DNA of 62,000 bases, taken from positions 206,070 through 268,069 of the forward strand of contig NMRA01000104.1 of the NCBI GenBank assembly GCA_002633005.1. The letters run 5' to 3'. The stretch's first letter is position 1, and each line of letters opens with the position of its first letter. This DNA comes from Phoronis australis (lineage: Eukaryota; Phoronida; Phoronidae). The notes beneath the pieces were generated by a model, which saw nothing but the letters and a program-made list of their open reading frames with translations, was not told the DNA's origin and did no database searches. A program made the position numbers and the translations under genes. Shown here one piece after another: positions 40,401 to 50,136 of this stretch.

Positions 40401-43330
40401 TGTTTGTCTATTACACCACATTTTAGCCTATGTTCATTAAGGCTAACAGTTGGTGTAGTTAGACTCGTATAGATTTTAGAAGTGTTGTTACTGCGTCATC
40501 ATGATTTCCGAGTAGAAGTCATTACATGTTCTTCTAATTTAATAACTTCTAAATTATCTTCTGTTTGTTTGTACATCATAGTACTTCAAGTTGGTAGTCT
40601 AATAGAGTGCAGTATAATGCTAATATTATATTCAACAGATATTTGATATGACAGAATTCAAAAGTCACGTGACTTTAGAAGTGAGCAGTAGTGAATCCCC
40701 AGACCTGTCAGTTCTTCAGCCACAGTGCGTGACATCATTCAGTTTTCTACGAGACAGCGATGACGACCTTATCACACCGTGTTGGGCATGTGTAGTTAAC
40801 TTCAAGGCCCTCAACATGTTGTCAGATGAACGAGGTAGGCTGCGCTTGTGTCAATTTCTGAATGGCTTACTGTTGAACTGTGCAAAACCACTGCAACTAT
40901 ACCTTGTTTCAACATGAGCTTATACAGTGACCACCTTTGAACCTTCCTTGGTGCACTGTCGATGTGAATCTTACTTCCCAAAATTGAGCTTGATGTAAAA
41001 AGGTTTCTGTGTGTTATTCATCAGAACTGTAAACTAACTATTCTAGGCTTATTACCTGATGCAATGTAAAAACTTGCTATTTTAATCATTGACTGATGTC
41101 CTGCAAGAAATTGAACAATTACACAGTGGAAGCAAACTTTTTAATCACAGCCCGAAATGCCATGGATATTGTTGTCAGCTTATCAAGACATGTGCTTGTA
41201 TTTTTTACTTCCAGCGATTCATCGTGTTAAGGTGGCGCTGGCAAAAGCGAAGTTCCAAGAAGACTCTGGTGCTTCAAAAAATGTAAGACATTTATGTTAT
41301 TCAATGTTGTGTCTGTGGTCACTCTGTATGGTAGAGTCTGTGTCTGTAGTCACTCTGTATTATAGAGTCTGTGTCTGTAGTCACTCTGTATTATAGAGTC
41401 TGTGTCTGTAGTCACTCTGTATTATAGAGTCTGTGTCTGTAGTCACTCTGTATGGTAGAGTCTGTGTCTGTAGTCACTCTGTATTACAGAGTCTGTGTCT
41501 GTAGTCACTCTGTATTATAGAGTCTGTGTCTGTAGTCACTCTGTATTACAGAGTCTGTGTCTGTGGTCACTCTGTATTACAGAGTCTGTGTACGTGGTCA
41601 CTCTGAATGATACAGTCTGTGTCTGAGGTCTCTCTGTATGATACAGTGTGTGTTTGTGGTCATTCTGCATGATACAGTCTGTATCTTCCCTCTTTGATGG
41701 TGAAATAAATAACCGAGATGTTTTTATAACAAATTGGTCCTTTTCACCTTGTTATAAGGAACGTACTTGTATTGTTTTATTTCTCTTCAGCGAGTGTGGT
41801 CCAAGTTGAATCAAAGAAAAACTTTCGACACTGAGAGTGTCTCTGTACGCAAAAACCGAATTAAAGCTCGAGGTCAAGGTCAAAAGGTCAAAGACATTGG
41901 TTCCACGTATGAAGCACTGCATTATGGTAATCTTGGAAAACTTTATATCTTGCGGAGTTAACACAAATCCTCCAAATTTTGACTGCCCCAATTTCTTAAT
42001 CAGCATATCAAAGGCAAATTATTTTAGTTGGCTTTTCGTGTTTGGTTTGCGTGATACAAGCTTGTGGACATGCCTTCGTTTTGAGCTATTCCACGGAAAG
42101 GAGTATGAAATGATGGACGGGGACATTAACAATGGCTCACGCAGAAGTATCAGAATTCACGATATGTGGATTTCACTATGCTTATAAACAGGATTCAGTT
42201 AAAAATACTTGTATGTCTTCATATTCAGAAAATTTGCTAGAAATCCTTGGCTTGTTATTTTTGTAGTTTTCCTTTGGGAAATGGATAGTGAGACAAAAGA
42301 ATTTTTTGTAGAAATAAATAAGGCCTGCCTACACTGAGGGTTTTCAGAAGTGCATGTCTGGCGTTGAAAAAATCTTTCTGTCAGATTAACTAGCTAAAAA
42401 TATTTTGGAATTTTGCAAAATCCAACTATGTCAACAGAATTTGATAACCATGTCTAAAACAAATTTTCATGGAAATTCAAACAGAATTTCAGTGGTCCAT
42501 CTTTTTCTGAATTGAAAAATTGGGATCTCTGTTGCGTTGTCAAAATGACTCACTTCATAAATTTCCTTAATGAATGTTTTTCCTATAGCCATGAAACCCT
42601 CAGGATGTGAAATAGAACTCCCTCTAGAAACTAAGGAAGTTTAGCATGTCGATTCTAGCTCAAGTTTTCTATGTTCAAGGTTTTCAGGACCTTGTTGTCT
42701 TCTCAAGTATTGAAAAGGGGTGGAAAAGTAGTATATGTAATTTTCAGCTTTCGTATCCATTGGTGGTCCTTCACACTTTGCCAGTGTTACACTGTTATTA
42801 TAGTGGTCGAAGTTGTTGTTTGCCTGGTTAAAGATGTATTGCATGCTCCTAACTATGCTAATGTACAGCAGGAACTTAACAACAATCATGGTATTTTAAC
42901 ACAATCTGTGCTTCACTGACAATTTGTAAGTGATAAAAGAAAAAATTCTGCAGTTGGGTGACCTTTGTACTAATGACGTACCTTGGGAGCTCACACAGCC
43001 AGCATCATGAAGTATTCACCTGCACCACGTCACGATTCAGTGATTTGCGTTTATCATTTTCGGCACAAAACTCGTTCTTAAAAATATTTGGTAATTTTCA
43101 ACCCACTTCGTATTCACATTGCCGCTGTATGTTTTGTATCTAACTAATTTGACCAAGCAATCACAGAGATAAGTAATTAGGGAGTAATTTCCACTTTAAG
43201 CCAGTCTTTGTTTTCTCTTTTATTTCCAGGGAGTGCTCCCAATAATTTGAATGCTGAACCTAGCCGCATGCAGGTTGGTCAAGGTCATTCCAAGAAGGGT
43301 TGGATCCGAGTGATGTCACCTTTGAAGTGA
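19478..43330 (+). CDS. Unconventional myosin with an MH2-like tail, 28 coding exons
   Basis: Actin-based ATPase motor, 1201 residues. Exons: 19478-19579, 20659-20724, 21043-21181, 22173-22273, 22891-23005, 23564-23711, 25647-25764, 26256-26373, 27338-27409, 27818-27950, 29502-29724, 31945-32109, 32724-32869, 33173-33277, 33749-33815, 34140-34345, 34554-34665, 34866-35105, 36128-36274, 36821-36894, 37158-37275, 38754-38911, 39110-39182, 39624-39782, 40639-40834, 41215-41282, 41791-41926, 43230-43330. Every junction is GT-AG and in phase. The motor (about 10-715) has the P-loop GESGAGKT (98-105), switch [10 protein letters not shown] (152-160), switch II DIAGFE (381-386), IRCIKPNN and the [18 protein letters not shown] helix. 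An acidic residue sits 16 before DALAK (TEDS position). It lacks an N-terminal SH3-like or kinase domain. One IQ motif lies at 737-748 and a charged, Gln-rich helix at 793-841. An MH2-like domain spans about 920-1105, followed by a basic C-terminal tail. The motor looks nearest to class III-like myosins, but the class is uncertain. Confidence 0.92.
20290..20560 (-). repeat. Fragment of the CTCF-core-like repeat family, inverse orientation
   Basis: It matches the minus strand of the 5590-5700 region (GCGTTGAAATGCGCCCAC in the reverse reading) and contains CACCTCCTAGTG and ACCAGGTGGCAC. It lies in the first coding intron of the myosin. Confidence 0.5.
25333..25570 (+). repeat. Short direct repeat in myosin intron 6
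   Basis: ATATAGCTCCACTTTGAGG followed by TGAATGGG occurs twice, near 25354 and 25521. The first copy follows a 3' splice-like site (CACACAG), but reading in the myosin frame meets a stop almost at once, so it is not part of the coding transcript. Confidence 0.6.
25901..26060 (+). repeat. Minisatellite, about four units of about 42 bases
   Basis: The repeated phrase CACTAGACCACACTGGTAGA with variants recurs four times in the intron between myosin exons 7 and 8. An apparent minus-strand open frame here only reflects the repeat. Confidence 0.8.
28781..29335. mobile_element. Interspersed element of about 550 bases with inverted ends
   Basis: The left end AAGGTTATGTAGGACC and the right end GGTCCTACGTAACCTT are inverse complements with one difference. 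A diverged relative lies at 51110-51655, with the same order of internal phrases and the same right end in altered form, and a more decayed one at about 55990-56480. It carries GTCACGTGAC at 29187-29196. It is non-coding and lies in myosin intron 10. Confidence 0.65.
30320..31260 (-). repeat. CTCF-core-like repeat family, inverse orientation
   Basis: Reverse-oriented cores appear at about 30383 (TGCCCCCTTGTGGCA), 30497 (GCGCCACATAGTGGA), 30608 (GTGCCCCTAGTAGC), 30894 (GTGCCCCCTTGTGAC) and 31153 (GCGCCATCTAATGA). They are separated by phrases that match the inverse of the 10920-12210 element (for example TTCATGAAATTTGGCAAAT). It sits in the intron between myosin exons 11 and 12. Confidence 0.6.
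31339..31784. mobile_element. MITE with CAGGGCTTGGAAT-type ends, copy 1
   Basis: It begins CAAGGCTTGGAA and ends ATTCCAAGCCCTG, and is flanked by TGGTTA on both sides (31333-31338 and 31785-31790), a 6-base target duplication. It is very similar to 37468-37973. No transposase was seen; a hAT-like origin is a guess from the CAGGG-type ends. Confidence 0.75.
32123..32185 (+). repeat. Near-perfect 27-base hairpin next to a 5' splice site
   Basis: The arms 32123-32149 and 32159-32185 are inverse complements with two mismatches, separated by a 9-base loop. The arm core is TATGTCTGGTCAGCA. It begins 13 bases after the donor of myosin exon 12. Confidence 0.85.
32658..32723 (+). repeat. Tandem repeat carrying the 3' splice site of myosin exon 13
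   Basis: Three copies of a unit of about 22 bases (AAGTTTGGCTTTGTGTTGTA and variants) end at the acceptor used at 32723. The previous copy also ends in GTTGTAG at 32701. Using it would add 22 bases and break the frame. Confidence 0.7.
36345..36445 (+). repeat. GA-rich purine tract
   Basis: This is a run of GAGAGA, GGGAGG and related purines in the intron after myosin exon 19. The long open frame running across it is a composition effect. Confidence 0.8.
37468..37973. mobile_element. MITE with CAGGGCTTGGAAT-type ends, copy 2
   Basis: It begins CAAGGCTTGGAAT and ends ATTCCAAGCCCTG, with GTTTTG flanking both ends (37462-37467 and 37974-37979), again a 6-base duplication. Most of its length aligns with copy 1. 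It lies in the intron before myosin exon 22. Confidence 0.78.
38754..41282 (+). CDS. MH2-like tail domain of the myosin (exons 22-26)
   Basis: These five exons encode residues 906-1123. In order they show the landmarks of a SMAD MH2 domain: [12 protein letters not shown] (MH2: WCSIAYYE), [13 protein letters not shown] (MH2: TFHASQPSLTVDG), [12 protein letters not shown] (MH2: LGLLSNVNRN), HIGKGVLL (MH2: HIGKGVHL), [16 protein letters not shown] (MH2: V-AE-LSDS-IFVQ), KIFDMTEF (MH2: KIFNNQEF), SFSFLRD and [10 protein letters not shown] (MH2: TPCWIELHL). The domain has no C-terminal SSxS receptor phosphorylation motif and continues into a basic tail. In SMADs this domain mediates trimer formation and binding to receptors and cofactors; here a role in cargo binding or oligomerisation is only inferred. 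Confidence 0.8.
39865..40020 (-). mobile_element. tRNA-derived SINE (copy 2)
   Basis: The minus strand shows an A box (TGGCCTGATAGG) and, about 40 bases on, a B box (GGTTCAAGTCC), as expected for a Pol III promoter of tRNA origin. It is inserted in the intron after myosin exon 24. Confidence 0.75.
41311..41690 (+). repeat. Minisatellite, about 12 units of 31 bases
   Basis: The unit contains GTCTGTGTCTGTAGTCACTC followed by a short TGTATTATAGA part. The central copies are almost identical and the outer ones degenerate. It lies in the intron after myosin exon 26. Confidence 0.9.
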
Positions 43331-43526
43331 TTGGTTCAGCCAAATTCTGACATGCCCCAACTTGGTAGTCTTCCAACTGTGTATCCTGCAGTCTTAGTGG
43401 CACCGTATACTTCGTCATAGATCTGTAGATGTGCTGCTGTCAACAAGCTTATTTTTCAGGTAGTCTAATCTGAAGTCCTTTGTGTGTGAAGTTGATGAAT
43501 TGCCATATGACTAGTGAGTTCACCGC

Positions 43527-43532
43527 AATAAA
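43527..43532 (+). promoter_or_regulatory. Candidate polyadenylation signal of the myosin
   Basis: AATAAA about 197 bases after the myosin stop codon at 43330. It is the first canonical hexamer I noticed downstream. Confidence 0.5.
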
Positions 43533-45689
43533 ACGCATGCTAAAATATATTGATACACCGTCAATTAAAATTGGTATGAATTTGAACTGTTTGGCTTCTG
43601 AAATTGCTATCCTTGTGAAAAGTTAAGTTAGGGTCATTTTTAGCCAAGGAAATGCAACAACAATTAGCCAAAATAGATGTCATAGGTTTCCCTTCTCTGG
43701 TACGCTTTGATGAATAGTTTTAGTGCCATGTTCACACTATTGACAATTGACCTGTGAGTCGTGATGTATATCAGAACACAGGAACGCTGAACAATGGATC
43801 AGATTGATATCTGGATTTAGCCTCAGTTTAGAAACTGTCTGGAGTTGAATCCAAATGGATGGAAATCAATATTTATCTTGGTGTTAAAAGGTTCGAGAAA
43901 TTATTTATGTCTGAGTATCCAGTTATGAATTCATTTTTGGCATTTTATGTAGCGAGTTTATGAAATAGCCCTTCAATAACATTGTTTAAGAGCGGTTACG
44001 CTTTTGATGTACACAAATAATTTACTCATACATTTCAAAATCATGCTCAGCAAATCGTTATGCCAATGTGATTACTGGAACGTGCTAAGCAGTCCTTTTA
44101 ATGTTTACTTTCGAATGTAAGCCATGTTTCTTGAAGCATGAAGCTGCGCTGCATTAATTTGCCACTCTGTAAGTAGAATTTCTTTCCAACTTTGTCGAAA
44201 TCAGTGTTCTTTCATCATAGATAAAAACTCCCAAGATAGTCACTAAATCAGAACAGATACTTGGCTGTATGGATTATATGTAACTATTTTGTCAATATCT
44301 TGGAAATCAACTAAAACAAAAGTTAGACTTGCATTCTTGTCATGAGTAGTTTATTGATACATTCTTGGGTCTATGGAAGAGAAATGATGCATTCGTGTAT
44401 TAACTGGCTCAAATGGACAGAATGCTCCGTCTATTGCAAAGCAATACCCATTCTCTTGCTAATACAATCCTCAGATTGTTGCTAAATGCAATCCTTAATA
44501 TTTTGCTATTACAATCAATTATTTGTGTCGTTGCAATGTAGTCAATCGATAGGCAGATTTATGAGAAACTATCTGAAAGGTAATGTTTGGACGCTATGGA
44601 GTAGATGAGGTTAGTTGGTTATCTTGTAACTTGAAAGTAATGTACAAATTTGAAGAGTGGCATAATATTACGTCTTTTTGATGATAGAAATGAAGGAGAA
44701 TATTGTTTTTGTTAAAGAACCTCTTGTAGTTGTGTAACACATGTTCACCAGTTAGACTCAGTCTCATAATGGTCTGCTATATTAAGAAGTCAGAAAGTTT
44801 GTGGGAACTCTATATGGTACATGTATATATCCTTGCATCTCTATGTTTAGGTCTACCTGACTCCATATTGAAAGTGGAAAGCAGCTTTTTAGTGTCATTT
44901 TTAGTTAAACTACAATTTTGGTTATTTAAGAGTAATTTTCAAGTTAATTTATATTTCCTGGATTCTATTTAATTATGCATACGTAACAGCAGATGTGACG
45001 TCTGCTTCCCAAATCATTCACCACCATCCACTTTTGACTGTTTTTTCTGTCTGTAGCAGATCGAACAATGGGTGGCTCTCTCTTAAGTTCTACTTCAGGG
45101 CTTGGAATTTTCCTGTTTCAAGCGGATTTCCTCTTTTTTTGGTTTCAATTTTCTTATTTGATATCGAGTTTCCTCTTTCATTGTCTCCCTTTTTATCACT
45201 ATTTTGACTTTATTCATGCACAAGCATCTATTTCAATTAAATTCTACTACAAAAAATATATTTCTATCACATAAGCCTATTTATTTGTGGAACGGTACAT
45301 CACCTGGAAAGTTTTTCTCTGTTTTGTCATTGGTCATTACATGTCTTGTTACTTCTTGTTTAATCTTGGATTGTCTCAGAAGACTCATCGAAGGTTCATT
45401 GAAAATTGTTTGCAATCTATGGGTGTCTTTTATGAACGGTATGGCTGGGAATGTTTTGGGCCTCAAACGTCACTTCTGGGGTGATGTATGCATAAGTAGT
45501 TAGAGCTTGGTTAATATAATTAGCTTGAAAATTTATCTAGTGTGACCAGAAAACTGCTATTTAACCAAATATGATGAATGCCTTCCCCTTGAAGAGTACA
45601 ACATGCACTTGAATGCAAATCATTTGAGTAAAACCATTCATCAAGTTCAATGACGTGAATAGAGGTTGAGCTATCCCATAAGTTCAATG
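43533..45689. other. Gene-free stretch 3' of the myosin
   Basis: AT-rich, with no splice-flanked open frame or known protein on either strand. It contains the third MITE copy at 45096-45348. Confidence 0.5.
45096..45348. mobile_element. MITE with CAGGGCTTGGAAT-type ends, copy 3 (shortened)
   Basis: The left end CAGGGCTTGGAATTTTCC is intact. The right end is degraded to CATTGGTCATTACATGTCTTG. Flanks CTACTT and TTACTT match at 5 of 6 positions. It is about half the length of the other copies, so internally deleted. Confidence 0.6.
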
Positions 45690-46268
45690 CCTACCTTCAT
45701 TACCAAGGGCCACTTTTAGTTTTTAATATCTTTTGAATTATTGATTGTCTGTATGTAAAACCATGTATTTTTCAAATTTTTGATAATCAGGGAAATTGAC
45801 AATGCAAACCAAAGTGTTGCTTGAACGTTTGTAATCACATGACCACGTTTTTTCATAAAAAATCACAATTTACCATCGAGACCCATGTAACTTTCACAGG
45901 TTTCATTTTTTCCTAAGAGGGTAATAAAAAAGATGGTAATAAATTCTGTTTATTAGTATTCCAGACACCATTTTGTAGCTAATAGGCCAAACAGAATTCA
46001 TTTTGTAGCTAATAGGCCAAACAGAATTTAGTATGCTGTTAGGAAAAAAATGCAACTTGTGGAAGTTATGTTGGTCTCCATGAAAAATCGTGATTTTTTA
46101 GGAAAAAACATGGTCACGTGATTACAAACGTTTGAGCAACCCTTTTCTTCACATTATCGACTTCCCTGATTATCAAGGATTCAACAAATTACATGGCTTT
46201 ACTTACTGACAATCAATATTCCAAAAGATATAATAGAAATATGGCCTTTGGTAATGAAGGTAGGTGAT
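45690..46268. mobile_element. Foldback element with arms of more than 200 bases
   Basis: The left arm (from CCTACCTTCATTACCA) and the right arm (to TGGTAATGAAGGTAGG) are imperfect inverse complements over more than 200 bases each, with a small centre holding two copies of TTTTGTAGCTAATAGGCCAA. No coding capacity. A truncated second copy begins at 48265. Confidence 0.75.
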
Positions 46269-47696
46269 GACCTTCAAATAGAGTTAATGGAAACATTGAA
46301 ATCCCCAGTTCAAGACGTACACTAAAGGAACAACTGAGCGCGTTACAGATGCCTATAATTGCAAGTAAGAACCTTTTTGAAGAATGTGTTATTTTGAATT
46401 ATATGTCTATAAATGTGTGCAAATGCTGTGGACATCATGAGTAACTTTCTCAATGGTATGGCAATGTTGTATTTTATGGGGCGACAAAAAATATGTCTTG
46501 CTCCTAACTGTAGGGTGGTTGGTTATAATATTAATTTTGCTATTTGGGCTGTTGTGCATAGCACCCTTGTGACCCTGAATTACCGTACTCAATGTTTATG
46601 CAGGTCTTAGACCTTAGGAGCAGTGGTAGCATTCCAACACTGTTGATAAATTTAACTTTAGATGTTTTTTGCTGTTGATAACTTTCTAAAATTTATTCTT
46701 TAGTCGTATAACAGTGTAATAACAAAATTTATATCTGTTCAATGCACACTTATTATGCAGAGAATTTGTTATTTTATTGTACATGGAATATAGAATTTGT
46801 TATTTTGTTGTGTTATGTATTACTAAATATAGATCTGAGAGTCTTCCATTCCATATGTTAACCTTCTCAATACTCTTACTGAACAATTGTCTGTGATCAT
46901 TAGTTTTCTTACAGATTCTGTACATAAGTATTTTTAGAAAACATATTTTGTGTTTAGGAGAGAGGAACTAACCCACAAAAAATAATATCATGTGGTCTAA
47001 TACTTGTTGTACCAGATGTGCGCAGGCCGCTCAGGTGCTTGCACGGATCATCTGGAATCATTTTGGGGTTTATTAATACATGGTTAAAACCGCAGCTGAG
47101 GAGCAACAGGACTGGCTCAAGGGGCTAGCAGTGTGTCCCAGTGGGACTCAAACTCATGACCTGAAGTAAAGGGAGGACACTTATACCCACTTGGCCTGGC
47201 CCTCTGCTCAACTCAAGCAGACAAGATTTATTTGTAATGGCTCTGTTGATCCTGTACCTGCAACTCTCACTCAAACAACTTTTGCTATATGATGAGATCC
47301 ATACTCTTTTAGCAGATCTGGTCTGTGATATTCCACTGTAGTAGCTTTTAGAACAGTTTTGTATACTTTATCTGTAATATGTCAAATGCCACAATTTGGA
47401 TGAATGCGTTTGCTGTGTGAAGAAAGAACAGGTTATACTATCCCTGGCAAAGTTCAAAAACTGTACACATCTTGATTCCTTGAGGTTTCGTATATTGCTT
47501 TCTCAAACCTTTTGTCTATAAGCTGTTAAGGTTTTTAATAAATGCAAACTTTCCATAGTAAAATCTTTTATTTTTTAGTAAGTCTTGTTACTTGGTGAAA
47601 TGAAATTTCTCCCAGTCATACCTGTCCATTGTCATGCCATGTTTGTTTTTTGTTTATTTGTTCGCAAGCAGGCTGCAGCTCGCGTTTTTTTTTTTG
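45801..47696 (+). repeat. Direct duplication 2, copy A
   Basis: About 1.9 kb matching 48265-50136 at high identity with small indels. It includes most of the foldback element and SINE copy 3. Confidence 0.92.
47004..47222 (-). mobile_element. tRNA-derived SINE (copy 3)
   Basis: Same body and head as the copies at 13560 and 39865, with a weaker B box on the minus strand (GAGTTTGAGTCCC). It is part of duplication 2. Confidence 0.65.
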
Positions 47697-47774
47697 TTCA
47701 CGAAATTTGCGCCTATTGTTTTATTTAAAACCGGACGACAGATGGTACTGTGGCGCTGTAGGAAGTCATATCTT

Positions 47775-47885
47775 CGTCATCCGGCCCTCGCTGGTTCCCT
47801 ACATGTTTAGCCCAGCCAGCACGCGTGCTGGCGCGGCGACCGCCCCACCTAGCGGCACGCAGGGAACCAGCGAGTCATCCGGCCT
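47775..47885. repeat. GC-rich inverted repeat around an 18-base perfect palindrome
   Basis: CTCGCTGGTTCCCT is answered about 80 bases later by AGGGAACCAGCGAG. Near the centre lies the perfect palindrome GCCAGCACGCGTGCTGGC (about 47816-47833). The GC content is far above the surroundings. Confidence 0.8.
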
Positions 47886-48221
47886 TACGGATTTCATGAA
47901 ATTTTGTATGTGGATAGATCTTGTCAACCGCTGTAGTATGCCATGCGATGACTACTCCTTAATTAATTGTATTTTTGTGTCATGGTCGTCATGGAATTAA
48001 AATACAGTGTGCATTTTGTCCGTTGCTCGATGACTCTGGTTTCTGATCAGTGAAATCCGACGCAAAATGGCACTGTGATGGCCATTTTTCGAATGATGCA
48101 TTGCGGATATCTAGATCTGCGATACTTTGACAGAACCTTCTGAAATTTGGGTCGTAAAAATTAAAATTGTTTTTTTTAGATAAGAGATGATGAAACTTTT
48201 CCTCTAAGTAGCCAATAGGAT

Positions 48222-48264
48222 TAGATGTGTGTGTGTGTGCGTGTGTGTGTGTGTGTGCGTGCGN
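48222..48264 (+). repeat. TG/GC microsatellite ending at an N
   Basis: (TG)n with GCGTG interruptions runs straight into a single N at 48264. Copy B of duplication 2 starts at the next base. Confidence 0.93.
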
Positions 48265-50136
48265 AATGCAAACCAAAGTGTTGCTTGAACGTTTGTAATC
48301 ACATGACCACGTTTTTTCATAAAAAATCACAATTTTCCATCGAGACCCATGTAACTTACTGTACACAGGTTTCATTTTTTCCTAAGAGGGTAATAAAAAA
48401 GTGGGTAATAAATTCTGTTTATTAGTATTCCAGACACCATTTTGTAGCTAATAGGCCAATCATAATTCATTTTGTAGCTAATAGGCCAAACAGAATTTAG
48501 TATGCTGTCAGGAAAAAAATGCAACTTGTGTAAGTTACTTGGGTCTCCATGGAAAATCGTGATTTTTTAGGAAAAAACATGGTCACGTGATTACAAACGT
48601 TTGAGCAACCCTTTTCTTCACATTACCGACTTCCTAATTATCAAGGATTCAACAAATTATATGGTTTTACTTACTGACAATCAATATTTCAAAAGATATA
48701 GTAGAAATGTGGCCTTTGGTAATGAAGGTAGGTGATGACCTTAAAATAGAATTAATGGAAACATTGAAAATCCCAGTTCAAGACGTACACTCAAGGGACA
48801 ACTGAGCGCGTTACAGATGCCTATAATTGCATGTAATAACCTTTTTGAAGAATGCGTTATTTTGAATTATATGTCTATAAATGTGTGCAAATGCTGTGGA
48901 CATCATGAGTGACTTTCTCAATGGTATGAATGTTGTATTTTATGCGGCGACAAAAAATATGTCTTGCTCCTAACTCTGGGGTGGTTGGTTATAATATTAA
49001 TTTTGCTATTTGGGCTGTTGTGCATAGCACCCTTGTGACCCTGAATTACTCAATGTTTATGTAGGTCTTAGGCCTTAGGAGGAGTGGTAGCATTCCAACA
49101 CTGTTGATAAATTTAACTTTAGATGTTTTTTGCTGTTGATAACTTTCTAAAATTTATTCTTTAGTCGTATAACAGTGTAATAATAAAATTTAGATCTGTC
49201 CAATGCACACTTATCATGCAGAGAATTTGTTATTTATTGTACATGGAATATTGAATTTGTTATTTTGTTGTGTTATGTATTACTAAATAAAGATCTGAGA
49301 GTCTTCCATTCCATATGTTAACCTAAGTTCTCAATACTCTTACTGAACAGTTGTCTGTGATAATTAGTTTTCTTACAGATTCTGTACATAAGTATTTTTA
49401 GAAAATATATTTTGTGTTTAGGAGAGAGGAACTAACCCACAAAAAATAATATCATGTGGTCTAATACACGTTGTACCAGATGTGCGAAGGCCGCTCAGGT
49501 GCTTGCACGGATCATCTGGATTCATTTTGGGGTTTATTAGTACATGGTTAAAACCAGCTGAGGAGCAACAGGTCTGGCTCAAGGGGCTAGCAGTGTGTCC
49601 CAGTGCCACTCAAACTCATGGCCTGAAGTAAAGGAAGGACACTTATACCCACTTGGCCTGGCCGTCTGCTCAACTCAAGCAGACAAGATTTATTTGTAAT
49701 GCCTCTGTTGATCCTGTACCTGCAATTCTCAAACAACTTTTGCTATATGAAGAGATCCATACTCTTTTAGCAGATCTGAGGTCTGTGATATTCCACTGTA
49801 GTAGCTTTTAGAACAGTTTTGTATACTTTATCTGTAATATGTCAAATGTCACAGTTTGGATGAATGGGTTTGCTGTGTGAAGAAAGAACAGGTTATATCC
49901 CGAAGTTCAAAAACTGTACACATCTTGATTCCTTGAGGTTTCGTATATTGCTTTCTCAAACCTTTTGTCTATAAGCTGTTAAGGTTTTTAATAAATGCAA
50001 ACTTTCCATAGTAAAATCTTTTACTTTTTCTTGTTACTTGAAATTTCTCCTAGTCACACCTGTCCTTTATCATGCCATGATGTTTGTTTTGTTTTTTTTG
50101 TTTATTTGTTCGCAAGCAGGCTGCAGCTCGCGTTTT
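48265..50136 (+). repeat. Direct duplication 2, copy B
   Basis: It repeats 45801-47696, starting at the base after the N, inside the left arm of the foldback element. Differences are scattered substitutions and small indels. It includes SINE copy 4 at 49466-49683. Confidence 0.92.
49466..49683 (-). mobile_element. tRNA-derived SINE (copy 4)
   Basis: The duplicate of SINE copy 3 within duplication 2, with a few substitutions. Confidence 0.65.

Noticed and set aside
47629-48000. 123-codon plus-strand frame over the GC-rich palindrome
   Set aside because: No recognisable domain and no splice context; the length is explained by local GC content.
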